From an uncultured Helicobacteraceae bacterium (GTDB lineage Bacteria; Campylobacterota; Campylobacteria; Campylobacterales; Helicobacteraceae): DNA of 64,000 nucleotides. A program made the translations under genes and the position numbers. Each line of letters begins with the position of its first letter. The first letter of the stretch is position 1. The stretch spans positions 165,703 through 229,702 of the forward strand of contig CAJTQL010000003.1 in NCBI GenBank assembly GCA_910578285.1, given 5' to 3'. This document shows, piece after piece, positions 34,735 to 43,754 of the stretch. Below the pieces are notes generated by a model. That model was given only the letters and a program-made list of their open reading frames with translations. It was not told where the DNA came from and searched no databases.

Positions 34735-35763
34735 GTGAAACGATTTGTGATGTTTTCATCAGTTGTCATGGCATCGATGTTGTCTTTGAATGCTGCCGAT
34801 TTGGTAGAGGAGGCAAAAGCAGTTGGATTGCGTCCATTGCCAAAAGACCAGCAAGGCATAGAGGCAGTTTTGAAAGAGAATGGCATTGAAGTCAGTAAAT
34901 TTACCAACGAGAAAGCAGAGCTTGGTAAAAAACTCTATTTTGAGCCACGTCTCTCAAAGAGTGGACTCATTTCGTGTAATACCTGTCATAACCTAGGTAT
35001 GGGAGGTGCAGATGGAATCTCTGCAGCCGTAGGGCATCGCTGGACAGCAAATCCTCATCATCTCAATTCGCCTACCGTTTATAATTCGGTGTTGAATACA
35101 ACACAGTTTTGGGATGGACGTGCCGGAAGTCTTGCAGACCAAGCTAAAGGACCTATCGAAGCCGAGCCTGAAATGGCAACACCTGCAAAATTGGCGGTTT
35201 CAAAAATCAATTCGTTGCCCGAATATGTGAACGAGTTTAAAAAAATCTATGGCAGAAGTGGTGTAACATTTGACAATATCGCCGATGCGATTGCGACTTT
35301 TGAACGCACGCTCATCACGCCTTCACGTTTTGATAAATTCCTTGAAGGAGACGAAAAAGCACTAAGCAAAGATGAGCAAGCAGGCTTGAAATTGTTCATT
35401 GACAAGGGCTGTATCGCCTGTCATAATGGCGTGAATCTTGGTGGTTCTATGCAGGCTTTTGAGATTGCAGGTAAGTATAAATTTGCAACACTTGGGGATT
35501 TCAAGGGCGATGCAAATGGTATGGTCAAAACCCCAACTTTGCGTAACATCGCCGAGACAGCACCATATTTTCACAATGGTGCAGTTTGGTCGTTGACTGA
35601 AGCGATTCAAGAAATGGGTAGCATTCAGTTAGGAATCAATATTAGCAATAAAGAAGCAAAGAGTATCGAGACATTCCTCCAAGCACTCACGGGCGAAAAA
35701 CCTGTGATTACCTATCCACAGCTTCCGATTGCAACAGACAAAACTCCCAAACCAGAACTCTAA
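34735..35763 (+). CDS. Di-heme cytochrome c peroxidase
   Basis: A 342-residue periplasmic protein that reduces hydrogen peroxide to water with electrons from cytochrome c. The GTG start at 34735 follows AAAGGAGG at five bases and opens a signal peptide (RFVMFSSVVMASMLSLNA). Heme sites are SCNTCH and GCIACH. The family signatures SPTVYNSVLNTTQFWDGR and VKTPTLRNIAETAPYFHNG are present. Both hemes and the active-site Met region are complete. It stands alone with its own promoter and palindrome upstream and a family A repeat just downstream. Confidence 0.95.
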   Translation: MKRFVMFSSVVMASMLSLNAADLVEEAKAVGLRPLPKDQQGIEAVLKENGIEVSKFTNEKAELGKKLYFEPRLSKSGLISCNTCHNLGMGGADGISAAVGHRWTANPHHLNSPTVYNSVLNTTQFWDGRAGSLADQAKGPIEAEPEMATPAKLAVSKINSLPEYVNEFKKIYGRSGVTFDNIADAIATFERTLITPSRFDKFLEGDEKALSKDEQAGLKLFIDKGCIACHNGVNLGGSMQAFEIAGKYKFATLGDFKGDANGMVKTPTLRNIAETAPYFHNGAVWSLTEAIQEMGSIQLGINISNKEAKSIETFLQALTGEKPVITYPQLPIATDKTPKPEL

Positions 35764-35792
35764 TGTAACCTGCACTAGGTTTTGGTCTTTTT

Positions 35793-35822
35793 ATTGCGAG
35801 CGCCCGCAGGGCGCGTGGCAAT
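35793..35822. repeat. Family A repeat downstream of the cytochrome c peroxidase gene
   Basis: A 30-base palindromic unit, ATTGCGAGCGCCC-GCA-GGGCGCGTGGCAAT, with strong GC arms, 29 bases after the stop. It may also end transcription. Confidence 0.65.
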
Positions 35823-35907
35823 CAATATAAATATTATGGTTTCCACCCAAAGCAGCTTTAGTTTTTTGTGCTCATAAATGTGTTACAATGCTCAAAAAGG
35901 AATGCGC

Positions 35908-36495
35908 TTGAAAGTCAAAATCTGCGGAATTACAACATTCGAAGATGCACTTTTTGCCGCTGATTGCGGTGCTGATGCGCTTGGCTTTGTGCTCTATCCA
36001 CCCTCAAAGCGTTTTGTCTCGCCTTGTGTGGTTGCGCAGATTGTGCGTGCGCTTCCGCCTTTTGTGCTTTCTGTTGGTGTGTTTGCACAAGAATCTGCCC
36101 ATGAGGTTTGCGCGCTTGCCAAACAAGCGGGCGTGCAGCTTTTGCAATTGCATAATGCTGCATTATTCGATTCTTCTTATCCACTGCCCACACTCAAAGT
36201 CGCACGCATTGCCTCAAAAGATGATGTCGCTGCGCTTAATTCAGCAGACTTTGTGCTTTGCGATACCTTTTGCGAGAGTTTTGGGGGCGCTGGATTGCGC
36301 TTGCCGCTCGATTTTTTCGCCGGAATCGACTGCTCGCGCATGATTCTTGCAGGAGGGCTCACTCCCGACAATGTTGCCGAAGTCACAGAGATGGGATTCT
36401 ATGGTGTCGATGTGAGCAGCGGCGTGGAGAGTAGCGCGGGCAAAAAAGACCACAAAAAAGTGCAGGATTTTATCAAAAATGCCAAAACGCTCTAG
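35908..36495 (+). CDS. trpF: Phosphoribosylanthranilate isomerase
   Basis: A 195-residue TIM-barrel enzyme of tryptophan synthesis. It begins KVKICGITTFEDAL (catalytic Cys in KICGIT), then CGADALGFVLYPPSKRFV, FVLCDTF (catalytic Asp), ILAGGLTPDNV and GVDVSSGVESSAGKKD, all diagnostic. A TTG at 35908 stands six bases after AAGGA; the ATG at 35902 touches the ribosome site. A -10 (TACAAT, 35884-35889) lies just upstream, so the leader is very short. It overlaps the next gene by 17 bases. There are no other trp genes in the window. Confidence 0.92.
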   Translation: MKVKICGITTFEDALFAADCGADALGFVLYPPSKRFVSPCVVAQIVRALPPFVLSVGVFAQESAHEVCALAKQAGVQLLQLHNAALFDSSYPLPTLKVARIASKDDVAALNSADFVLCDTFCESFGGAGLRLPLDFFAGIDCSRMILAGGLTPDNVAEVTEMGFYGVDVSSGVESSAGKKDHKKVQDFIKNAKTL

Positions 36496-37258
36496 CTATC
36501 AAAATCCCTATGAATCGCTGCTTGAGAAGCTTGCAAATATGGACATGCCGCGTGAGCAATTTATGGAATCTTTGCAACGTTGTCGAGGGTTTGGCTGCGG
36601 AGACGAGGAGCTGCGGCTGCTGCACATCATGGGCGCGCCACTTGTGTGCGAGGGCGATTTGGTCGCGCTCACAACGCGCACAACGCCAATTGCAGAGCAA
36701 CGATTTTGCTTTGTCGATGTGGAAACCAACGGCAGCGACCCAAGCAAGAGTCAGGTGATTGAAATTGGTGCTATACTCTATGAGAATGGCGCAATCATCG
36801 ATAGATTCGAATCGTTTGTGTTTTGTTCGCAGATTCCAGAGAGTATTACAGAACTCACAGGGATTTCGCTTGATGATGTCATAAACGCACCCACGCTCGC
36901 TGTGGTGATGGAACAATTCCACCATTTTTTGGGCACAGCACTCTTTGTGGCGCACAATGTCGAGTTTGATTATGGCTTTTTGAATGCCATGCTGATGCGC
37001 TGCAATCTCGGCTGGCTATGCAATCGCAAGCTTTGCACAATTAGGCTTGCGCGAAAGACAATCCCCGCAACACACTATGGGCTTGCAGCGCTCAACACAC
37101 AGCTTGGAATCGGCGCGCCTGTGCTGCACCGCGCGTATGCAGACGCGCTCACGGCGCTCAAAATTTTTGAGTATGCACTTGCGACAGTTCCGCCAAATGT
37201 GCGCACAGCAGAGGATCTCATCGCCTTTTCTCTTGGCTCATTTTGTGCGGAAATCTAA
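36479..37258 (+). CDS. DnaQ-like 3'-5' exonuclease (DNA polymerase III epsilon type)
   Basis: A 259-residue DEDDh exonuclease. Motif I is FVDVETNG (Asp80, Glu82), motif II AHNVEFDYGFLN, and motif III HRAYADALTALKIF. The N-terminal 75 residues are a helical extension seen in Campylobacterota homologues (YESLLEKLANMDMPREQFMES). It may be the replicative proofreading subunit or a stand-alone repair exonuclease. It starts inside trpF (17-base overlap) and runs 21 bases into the tail of the convergent alcohol dehydrogenase gene. Confidence 0.88.
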   Translation: MPKRSSYQNPYESLLEKLANMDMPREQFMESLQRCRGFGCGDEELRLLHIMGAPLVCEGDLVALTTRTTPIAEQRFCFVDVETNGSDPSKSQVIEIGAILYENGAIIDRFESFVFCSQIPESITELTGISLDDVINAPTLAVVMEQFHHFLGTALFVAHNVEFDYGFLNAMLMRCNLGWLCNRKLCTIRLARKTIPATHYGLAALNTQLGIGAPVLHRAYADALTALKIFEYALATVPPNVRTAEDLIAFSLGSFCAEI

Positions 37259-38299
37259 CACCAAGCGCCCATCGATAGCACCCTTTTTCATTCTCGCAAA
37301 CACATCATTGATGTCTTCGAGCTTTGCAGGAGCGACATACGCATGTACCTTTTCTTCTTCGGCAAAGCGAATCGCCTCTTGCAAATCGAGCCGTGTTCCC
37401 ACAATCGAGCCACGAATTGTGATTCCATTCAAAATCATGCCAAAGATATTGACAGGGAAATCGCCCGGCGGCAAGCCATTGAGCGAAACGGTGCCACCGC
37501 GGCGCACAACGCCTACAGCCTGCTTGAACGCAATGGGGTGCACAGCGGTAACAAGTACGCCATGTGCGCCACCGCCTGTTTCTTCGCGAATTTTGTCAAT
37601 TGTGCCTTGCTCACCGAGCGTCTTGGCGTTGGCAACAACTGTTGCGCCATATTTCTTGGCAAGCTCAAGCTTCTCGTCTGCGACATCGATTGCCGCGACA
37701 TTTAGCCCCATTGCCTTAGCGTATTGCACCGCCAAGTGCCCGAGCCCGCCGATTCCAGAAATGGCGACCCATTGCCCTGGGCGTGTGTCGGTAACCTTGA
37801 GCCCCTTATAGACCGTAACACCTGCGCATAGAATCGGCGCGATGTTGAGAAAATTTGTGTGTTTTTTGAGGATTCCGCAATATGTCGCGTCTGCCACGGC
37901 ATATTCAGCAAAGCCACCATTGACAGAATACCCGCCGTTTTGTTGGCTTTCGCAAAGCGTCTCCCAGCCTGCCATGCAATGCTCGCAATGCCCACATGCG
38001 CTATAAAGCCATGGGATTCCAACTGCATCGCCCTCTTTGATGTGTGTAACACCCTTGCCAACCTTGACGACATAGCCCACGCCCTCATGCCCTGGGATAA
38101 AACCACCGCCGGGCAGTGCCTTGAGATTGGGCTTGACAGGCCAATCGCCCTCAACTGCGTGCAAATCGGTGTGGCAAACGCCGCATGCTTCGATTTTGAC
38201 TAAAACCTGACCATCTCCGGGTTCGGGAATAGCAATTTCTTCAATCATCAATGGCTGACCAAATTCTTTGAGAACCGCTGCTTTCATTGTTTTTGTCAT
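37238..38299 (-). CDS. Zinc-dependent alcohol dehydrogenase (AdhA/AdhP type)
   Basis: A 353-residue MDR enzyme. Catalytic-zinc ligands are in EACGVCHTDLHA and GHEGVGYV, and structural-zinc cysteines in YSACGHCEHCMAGWETLCE. The NAD site is ISGIGGLGHLAVQYAKAMG. It oxidises or forms primary alcohols such as ethanol. The ATG at 38299 follows AGGAGCAAAAC; a second ATG four codons on is possible. It lies 9 bases after the aldehyde dehydrogenase gene, so the two would run alcohol-aldehyde-acid conversion from one message. Confidence 0.93.
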   Translation of the reverse strand: MTKTMKAAVLKEFGQPLMIEEIAIPEPGDGQVLVKIEACGVCHTDLHAVEGDWPVKPNLKALPGGGFIPGHEGVGYVVKVGKGVTHIKEGDAVGIPWLYSACGHCEHCMAGWETLCESQQNGGYSVNGGFAEYAVADATYCGILKKHTNFLNIAPILCAGVTVYKGLKVTDTRPGQWVAISGIGGLGHLAVQYAKAMGLNVAAIDVADEKLELAKKYGATVVANAKTLGEQGTIDKIREETGGGAHGVLVTAVHPIAFKQAVGVVRRGGTVSLNGLPPGDFPVNIFGMILNGITIRGSIVGTRLDLQEAIRFAEEEKVHAYVAPAKLEDINDVFARMKKGAIDGRLVLDFRTK

Positions 38300-38308
38300 G
38301 TTTTGCTC

Positions 38309-39817
38309 CTAGAAAAATCCAAGCTTGTTGATAGAGTAACTCACCAAAATATTCTTGGTTTGTTGGTAATGTTCCAGAATCATCTTGTGGGTTTCGCGCC
38401 CGATTCCGCTTTGTTTGTAGCCTCCAAACGCCGCGTGTGCGGGGTAGGCATGGTAGCAGTTTGTCCAAACGCGCCCCGCCTTGATTCCGCGTCCAAAGCG
38501 ATAGGCGCGGTTGATGTCGCGCGTCCAAACGCCGCTGCCAAGCCCATAAATAGTATCGTTCGCAATCTCGAGCGCCTCTTTGTCATCTTTGAAAGTCGTG
38601 AGCGCAAGCACGGGACCAAAGATTTCTTCTTGAAAAATGCGCATTTTGTTGTGCCCTTTGAAAATCGTGGGTTTGATATAGCAGCCTTTCTCGAGCTCGC
38701 CTCCAAGATGATTGCGTTCGCCGCCAATCAGACATTCTGCGCCTTCTTCTTTGCCGATTTTAATATAATTAAGAATCGTGCTGACTTGATTCTCATCGAC
38801 TTGTGCGCCAATCATTGTCGTTGGGTCGAGCGGATTGCCTGCCTTTATCGCCTCAACGCGCTTGAGCACCTTTTCAATAAATCTATCATAAATGCTTGCA
38901 TGCACGAGTGCGCGGCTTGGACATGTGCAAACCTCGCCTTGGTTGAATGCAAAGAGCACCAAGCCCTCGATTGCCTTGTCGAGATACGCGTCTTCGTGGT
39001 CGAAGATGTCGGGGAAGAAAATATTGGGCGATTTGCCGCCGAGCTCGAGCGTTGAAGGAATGATGTTTTCTGTTGCAAATTGCATAATCTGTCTCCCAAC
39101 ACTCGTTGAACCCGTGAAGGCAACTTTGGCGATTTTGGGGCTTGTGGCGAGGTGCATGCCAATCTTGCTGCCGCTGCCATTGACGATATTCAGCGTTCCT
39201 TCGGGCAGCAAATCGCCGATGATGTCAAGCAGCACCAAGATGCTCGCGGGGGTTGCCGAAGCGGGCTTCATCACAATCGTGTTTCCTGCAGCCAAAGCCG
39301 GGGCGATTTTCCATGCTGCCATAAGAAGTGGGAAATTCCAAGGGATAATCTGTCCCACAACGCCGAGCGGCTCGTGGAAATGATATGCCACCGTGTCGTG
39401 GTCAAGGTCGCTGATTGTGCCATCTTGCGCCCGAATGCAGCCCGCAAAATAGCGGAAATGGTCGGCGGCAAGCGGAATGTCGGCGTTGAGTGTTTCGCGG
39501 ATAGGCTTGCCATTGTCCCATGTTTCGGCATGGGCGATTTTTTCGAGATTCTCATCGATTCTATCGGCAATCTTGAGCAGAATCGAGGCGCGTTGTGCCA
39601 CGCTCGTGTTGCCCCAGCTCTCTTTTGCCTTTGTGGCAGAATCGAGCGCTTTTTCAATGTCGGCAGCGCTCGAAACGGGCACTTCGCAGAGTATTTGCCC
39701 ATTGATGGGGCTTGTGTTTTTGGTGTATTGCCCATCAGTTGGTGCAACCCACTTGCCGCCAATGAAGTTCTCATAACGGGATTTGAAGACTTTGCTGCTA
39801 TCTGTGTATGCACTCAT
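38309..39817 (-). CDS. NAD(P)-dependent aldehyde dehydrogenase
   Basis: A 502-residue ALDH. The catalytic Cys is in NQGEVCTCPSR, the general-base Glu in LELGGKSPNIFF, the cofactor site in FTGSTSVGRQIM, and the C-terminal motif FGGYKQSGIGRE. It is close to AldB/ExaC-type acetaldehyde dehydrogenases. It is the first gene of the aldehyde/alcohol dehydrogenase pair. The upstream region holds two inverted repeats (39842-39867 and 39888-39905) that may control it. Confidence 0.94.
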   Translation of the reverse strand: MSAYTDSSKVFKSRYENFIGGKWVAPTDGQYTKNTSPINGQILCEVPVSSAADIEKALDSATKAKESWGNTSVAQRASILLKIADRIDENLEKIAHAETWDNGKPIRETLNADIPLAADHFRYFAGCIRAQDGTISDLDHDTVAYHFHEPLGVVGQIIPWNFPLLMAAWKIAPALAAGNTIVMKPASATPASILVLLDIIGDLLPEGTLNIVNGSGSKIGMHLATSPKIAKVAFTGSTSVGRQIMQFATENIIPSTLELGGKSPNIFFPDIFDHEDAYLDKAIEGLVLFAFNQGEVCTCPSRALVHASIYDRFIEKVLKRVEAIKAGNPLDPTTMIGAQVDENQVSTILNYIKIGKEEGAECLIGGERNHLGGELEKGCYIKPTIFKGHNKMRIFQEEIFGPVLALTTFKDDKEALEIANDTIYGLGSGVWTRDINRAYRFGRGIKAGRVWTNCYHAYPAHAAFGGYKQSGIGRETHKMILEHYQQTKNILVSYSINKLGFF

Positions 39818-39841
39818 CGTGTATCCTTTGTCATAAAATTC

Positions 39842-39905
39842 GGCAATTGGGGGCTATATCCATTGCCTTAAAATGATTATATCCCCAAATGCAGTCATCT
39901 GCATT
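39842..39905. promoter_or_regulatory. Two inverted repeats upstream of the aldehyde/alcohol dehydrogenase operon
   Basis: GGCAATTGG (39842-39850) and CCATTGCC (39860-39867) pair with a one-base bulge. AATGCAG-TCAT-CTGCATT (39888-39905) is a perfect 7-bp inverted repeat. Both lie 25-90 bases upstream of the aldehyde dehydrogenase ATG, and on the other side face the exported-protein gene at 40027. This arrangement suits regulator binding in a divergent promoter region. Confidence 0.5.
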
Positions 39906-40026
39906 GGCAAAATAGATTTGTAATGCAAATGGGAAATCTCAATGTTACAATTCTACAACATGGGTGCAGGAAAAGATTTTTTCAGCAAAAGAGTCGTACA
40001 ATGTGTCTGTTTTTAAGGAGGCAAAG

Positions 40027-40470
40027 ATGAAAAGATTTTGCAAAAAGGCTGTTGTTGCGGCAGCGGCATTTGTATTTTGCACACATATGAGCGCAGAGCA
40101 AAAGAGTTTGAGCGATTTTGCGATTGAACAAGGTACAGATGTGTTGATTAAGAATCAAGTTGAGGGTAAAAGCCTAAAACAGATTAGCAAAGAAAAAAAG
40201 GCAGCAGCAAAACAAGGCGTACAAGAACGTGTCGATGCGTTGAAGAGTGAGCATGGGCTAGATAAAGGCACACAATCCACAGAGACTAAAATGCCAAGCA
40301 AAGCAGAAATCAAAAAGGAAATCAAAGACGAAATCAACACACGTACTAAAGCAGCAAAGAAAGAAATAACTACAAAAGCGCTTGATAGCGCAAATGAGAA
40401 AACAGGCGGTGCAGCAGGAGTGGGTGTTGATGTCTATAAGGCTGTTAAGGACGCCAAAAAGGCGCAATAG
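40027..40470 (+). CDS. Lys/Glu/Ala-rich exported protein, unknown function
   Basis: A 147-residue protein with a signal peptide (basic KRFCKKA, hydrophobic VVAAAAFVFCTHMSA) and a mature part made of helical, strongly charged sequence (EIKKEIKDEINTRTKAAKKE), ending in alternating Ala/Lys. No domain is recognised. The start is set by AAGGAGG eight bases before the ATG. It is likely periplasmic. The composition suits a rod-like helix or a chaperone-like protein, but this is only a guess. It is followed by a hairpin and the convergent flgL gene. Confidence 0.7.
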   Translation: MKRFCKKAVVAAAAFVFCTHMSAEQKSLSDFAIEQGTDVLIKNQVEGKSLKQISKEKKAAAKQGVQERVDALKSEHGLDKGTQSTETKMPSKAEIKKEIKDEINTRTKAAKKEITTKALDSANEKTGGAAGVGVDVYKAVKDAKKAQ

Positions 40471-40475
40471 CCGAG

Positions 40476-40501
40476 CAATCCACCGCCTAAGCGGCGGATT
40501 G
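40476..40501. terminator. Hairpin between the exported-protein gene and flgL
   Basis: CAATCCACCGC-CTAA-GCGGCGGATTG has 11-base arms with one A/C mismatch, 5 bases after the stop at 40470 and 3 bases before the end of flgL. A convergent terminator is the likely role. Confidence 0.6.
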
Positions 40502-40504
40502 CAA

Positions 40505-43500
40505 TTAGATATAATTCATGAGCGAGAGCTGATTGATTTTTGCTGTTGCACTCAACAATGCTTGATAGTTCATTGTGAGCTGCACGAAATAGGCATAGGT
40601 CTCGGGAATATCCGCATCGATTGCGTCAGAGCGCAACTCTTTGGTTTGGACAAGGAGTGTTTCGGCGCGTTCGATTTCATAGCTAAATGCGTTACCTTGC
40701 GAACCTGTTTTGGTGTGTACCTTGATAATCTGCTCTTCTACATGCTCAAGCCATTGCTTGCCGCCTTGCATACCAACACTACGCAAGCTATTATTATAAG
40801 TACCTTCGTTCACATCGCCTGCGCGATAAATCTCGAGCTCGATTGCCTCAATCGCCGCATCAATTTGCTGGAAGATATTCACATGTGGGTCGTCAAGCAC
40901 CAAGGCATTGTTGCTTTGGAATGTTAAAGAGGAACCTTCTCGGTAAGGAACGGTACTAGCAGGAGCAAGAAGTGCATTTCCATTAATATCCACAGCTGTT
41001 CCCAATGTTGCGGGTGGGATATTGCTGTAATCAGCAGAGCCCATGACCATATAGGTTTGTTGATTCCCTTGAATGTTGGTGTAGGTAACCTGCCGTTGTG
41101 TCTCGCTAAGCGAGAGACTTAAAAGGCTAGGCGAATGTGTATTATCTTTGACTTCTAGCTGCCCATAGAGGTTGATTCCAACGTTAAGGTTTGATTGCGA
41201 ATTCACAAGCAATCGCTCATAAGCATCTTTTTTCTGCTGGGCGTTTGTTGCCAAAGCTGGTGTTGAAGCTGTACCGATGTTCGCATCAAGCAAATCATCT
41301 CCGAGATTCCTTGCACCATTGAGAATCACGGCAATCGCATCAGAGAATTGGCGATAGGTCATATCATCTGGTGTGATATTTTGGACAGTGACACCATCTG
41401 GTGGTGGCATAGAATTATTGTCTAGCGGGCGATAGAGCGGAATCTCAATTGTCGCACCAGCTGCTGCATTTGGCGATGTGTTGTCAAGAGTAATCGTTAC
41501 ACGATTGCGCAATTGAGCAAGTGAAAGCCCGCTTGGGTGAGGGTTTGCGCCTCCTTGTTCGGTATAGAGCACTCCATTTGCATCTGCTGGATTGTCGCCA
41601 TAGAAGTTAATCATTGCTGTTCGTGGTGTGCCATCAATGTCTTTGTAATGCAATGTATATTTGGTGTCTTTGAGTGAGCTTCCTGCAACCTCGGAAAGCT
41701 TCGTGCTATCCACGGCGTATTCACTCGTTCCATTTACGACTTGTGGCACATTGCCTGTGAGTCCGCTGCCATTTTGTGTGAATTGCACGCGGTCATATTC
41801 GACAGTGTAGTCGTTTGCAAAAACATTAAAAGCTGTTTGTGCGCCACCAGCTGTTGTGAGGCTTGCGCTCAAAGTTACATGGAGCGAGCTCGCGCCATCA
41901 TAGGGCGCGATTCTGTTTGCAGGGAGCTCGGGCTCAAGCTTTTGTGTTACATGTTGGTCAACAAGTGTGATTTTGCCATTAACAAGCTCAACTCTAACTC
42001 TATCATTTCCGCCATAAACTCCTTCCATAAGGCTCATCAAATCTTGTATTGTAACGGTATGCATATTGTTTTGGTTAATCGTCAGTGTCGTTCCCGCAGC
42101 ACCTGCCACAACGGGTGCGCCGGGCAAGGGTGGGTTGCTGTTTGTGTTTGCTTCTGTTCCCGAGAGGGTGAGTGTGATACTGCCACCATTGCGTACTTCT
42201 TCGAGTGCTTCTGCTCCTAGCACATCAATGAGTTTTGTCGAGCTTTGTGCGAGCACATTGCTTTCTGTGCGTAGAGTGCCTGATAGAGTGTTGCGGCGAT
42301 GGTCATTTGGATCTTGTGTGCTATTGATGAAGCTACTCGTTTTTTCACCCAAAAAATTACTTTGGACATAGGTTGTAATGCGTGCGCCAAAACGTGCAAG
42401 TTGGTTGATGTCTGTTACACCTTCACCAATTTGTACAGGAGGGGTTGCGTCTTGCCCAACAAATGAATAGAGTTTTTCTCTTTCTCCTGTCGCTGGATTG
42501 ATATAGGAAAAGACATTGTCTTTTTCATACGTGACGGGGACATTCACCCCATTAATGACGATTTCATACTTGCCTGTTTGTAGATTTGCAGTAGCAACAC
42601 CAACATTTGTCCCACCTGGTGTGCCATTTGCAGTGTCCATCGCGGTGTAAAATTCTAGATTCACATTGTTGGTATCAGATAATGCCAAGCCCCCCGCGCC
42701 ATTATCAGCGACATGGTAGGTTTGTCGGTTGCTAGACACCATATAAAAATCAAGATTGCTACGTCCATTTGTCAAATCTTTGATATTAATCGCGCCATAT
42801 TCATTGATTGTAACATCAACGACTTTATTTGTGCTTGTATTTCCATAGACCTCGCCAATTTTATCGAGCAAATCTTGAACTTTGGTCGCATCTTTTTTGT
42901 CGACTTGGTCAGAATAATTGATGTCAAGATTGAATTTTGCCTTAAAAGATGTACCATCGGGGCGCACACCTTGAATATAGAATGTCTCGGGCTCGTTGTT
43001 GGTTGTGTCCCAATCATCATCGCCCACAAGGTCGCGCAATGTGTCTTCTGCAGTGATATAGACTTCTTTTGAAAGCTCTGTATGGTTGATTTTGTCCATA
43101 ATACCCGGATTCAGCTTGCTTTGGTTATAATGCTTGACATTGGTTACAATCTCTTTGTTGTGGTCGCGATTCATGCCAAAAAAGAGCTCAAGCCCCGTGA
43201 TGTTGTATGGGAGTGAATATTCATTACCCAAAACAGCCCGAAGCTCTTGGTTGTTGCCATAATAGCTGCCATCAGCACCAAAGGGCTGGCGAGTGAGCGC
43301 ACTGCCTGCAAAGAGATATTCTCCACCCACAGCTGTATTTGCTACGGCGAGCAAATTGCTACGATAAGCACGCAAGTCAGATGCAATAGCACGCAGTGAT
43401 GTTGAGTCATGCGAATTTGTTGTGGCTTGCACCATTTTGTAGTTGATTTTCTCGAGCAGCTCTGTCATATTTTTGAGTGCTGTATCAGTATGTTTTGTGA

Positions 43501-43714
43501 AGAAGTTTGCATTTGAAGCAAGTTCTTTTGTTTGTTCAAGCCGTGTAATCGCATTGTCCATTATCAAGGCTTTATTGAAAGCTGTACTATCTTGATAGCC
43601 AAATTTGATGTCCGAGCCTGTTGACATTTTGTTCAGAGAGTTGTTGAGATTGGACATGATGCTTTGTTGGTAATAACTAAGCCCACTATAGCGTCCGCTG
43701 AAACTAATTCGCAT
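40505..43714 (-). CDS. flgL: Flagellar hook-filament junction protein FlgL, unusually long
   Basis: A 1069-residue protein. The first 170 residues are typical FlgL/flagellin (MRISFSGRYSGLSYYQQSIM, SNLNNSLNKMSTGSDIKFGY, then GGEYLFAGSALTRQPF). The last 110 residues are the matching C-terminal coiled coil (VQTKELRSDAIDADIPETYA, MNYQALLSATAKINQLSLM). Between them is an enormous beta-rich insert with many Asn/Thr/Gly repeats. H. pylori FlgL is about 828 residues as I recall, so this insert is some 240 longer. FlgL joins hook and filament, so the insert would lie on the outside. ATG 43714 is preferred (AAAGGAAAA upstream) over an open extension of 19 codons. It has a probable sigma-54 promoter. 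Confidence 0.9.
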   Translation of the reverse strand: MRISFSGRYSGLSYYQQSIMSNLNNSLNKMSTGSDIKFGYQDSTAFNKALIMDNAITRLEQTKELASNANFFTKHTDTALKNMTELLEKINYKMVQATTNSHDSTSLRAIASDLRAYRSNLLAVANTAVGGEYLFAGSALTRQPFGADGSYYGNNQELRAVLGNEYSLPYNITGLELFFGMNRDHNKEIVTNVKHYNQSKLNPGIMDKINHTELSKEVYITAEDTLRDLVGDDDWDTTNNEPETFYIQGVRPDGTSFKAKFNLDINYSDQVDKKDATKVQDLLDKIGEVYGNTSTNKVVDVTINEYGAINIKDLTNGRSNLDFYMVSSNRQTYHVADNGAGGLALSDTNNVNLEFYTAMDTANGTPGGTNVGVATANLQTGKYEIVINGVNVPVTYEKDNVFSYINPATGEREKLYSFVGQDATPPVQIGEGVTDINQLARFGARITTYVQSNFLGEKTSSFINSTQDPNDHRRNTLSGTLRTESNVLAQSSTKLIDVLGAEALEEVRNGGSITLTLSGTEANTNSNPPLPGAPVVAGAAGTTLTINQNNMHTVTIQDLMSLMEGVYGGNDRVRVELVNGKITLVDQHVTQKLEPELPANRIAPYDGASSLHVTLSASLTTAGGAQTAFNVFANDYTVEYDRVQFTQNGSGLTGNVPQVVNGTSEYAVDSTKLSEVAGSSLKDTKYTLHYKDIDGTPRTAMINFYGDNPADANGVLYTEQGGANPHPSGLSLAQLRNRVTITLDNTSPNAAAGATIEIPLYRPLDNNSMPPPDGVTVQNITPDDMTYRQFSDAIAVILNGARNLGDDLLDANIGTASTPALATNAQQKKDAYERLLVNSQSNLNVGINLYGQLEVKDNTHSPSLLSLSLSETQRQVTYTNIQGNQQTYMVMGSADYSNIPPATLGTAVDINGNALLAPASTVPYREGSSLTFQSNNALVLDDPHVNIFQQIDAAIEAIELEIYRAGDVNEGTYNNSLRSVGMQGGKQWLEHVEEQIIKVHTKTGSQGNAFSYEIERAETLLVQTKELRSDAIDADIPETYAYFVQLTMNYQALLSATAKINQLSLMNYI

Positions 43715-43754
43715 CGTTTTTTCCTTTGTTATGAAATCTCTATATGCACAATCA

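Noticed and set aside
36479..36800. Two further plus-strand frames (36510-36762) inside the DnaQ-like gene
   Set aside because: Out-of-frame shadows; the DEDDh motifs lie in the 36479 frame.
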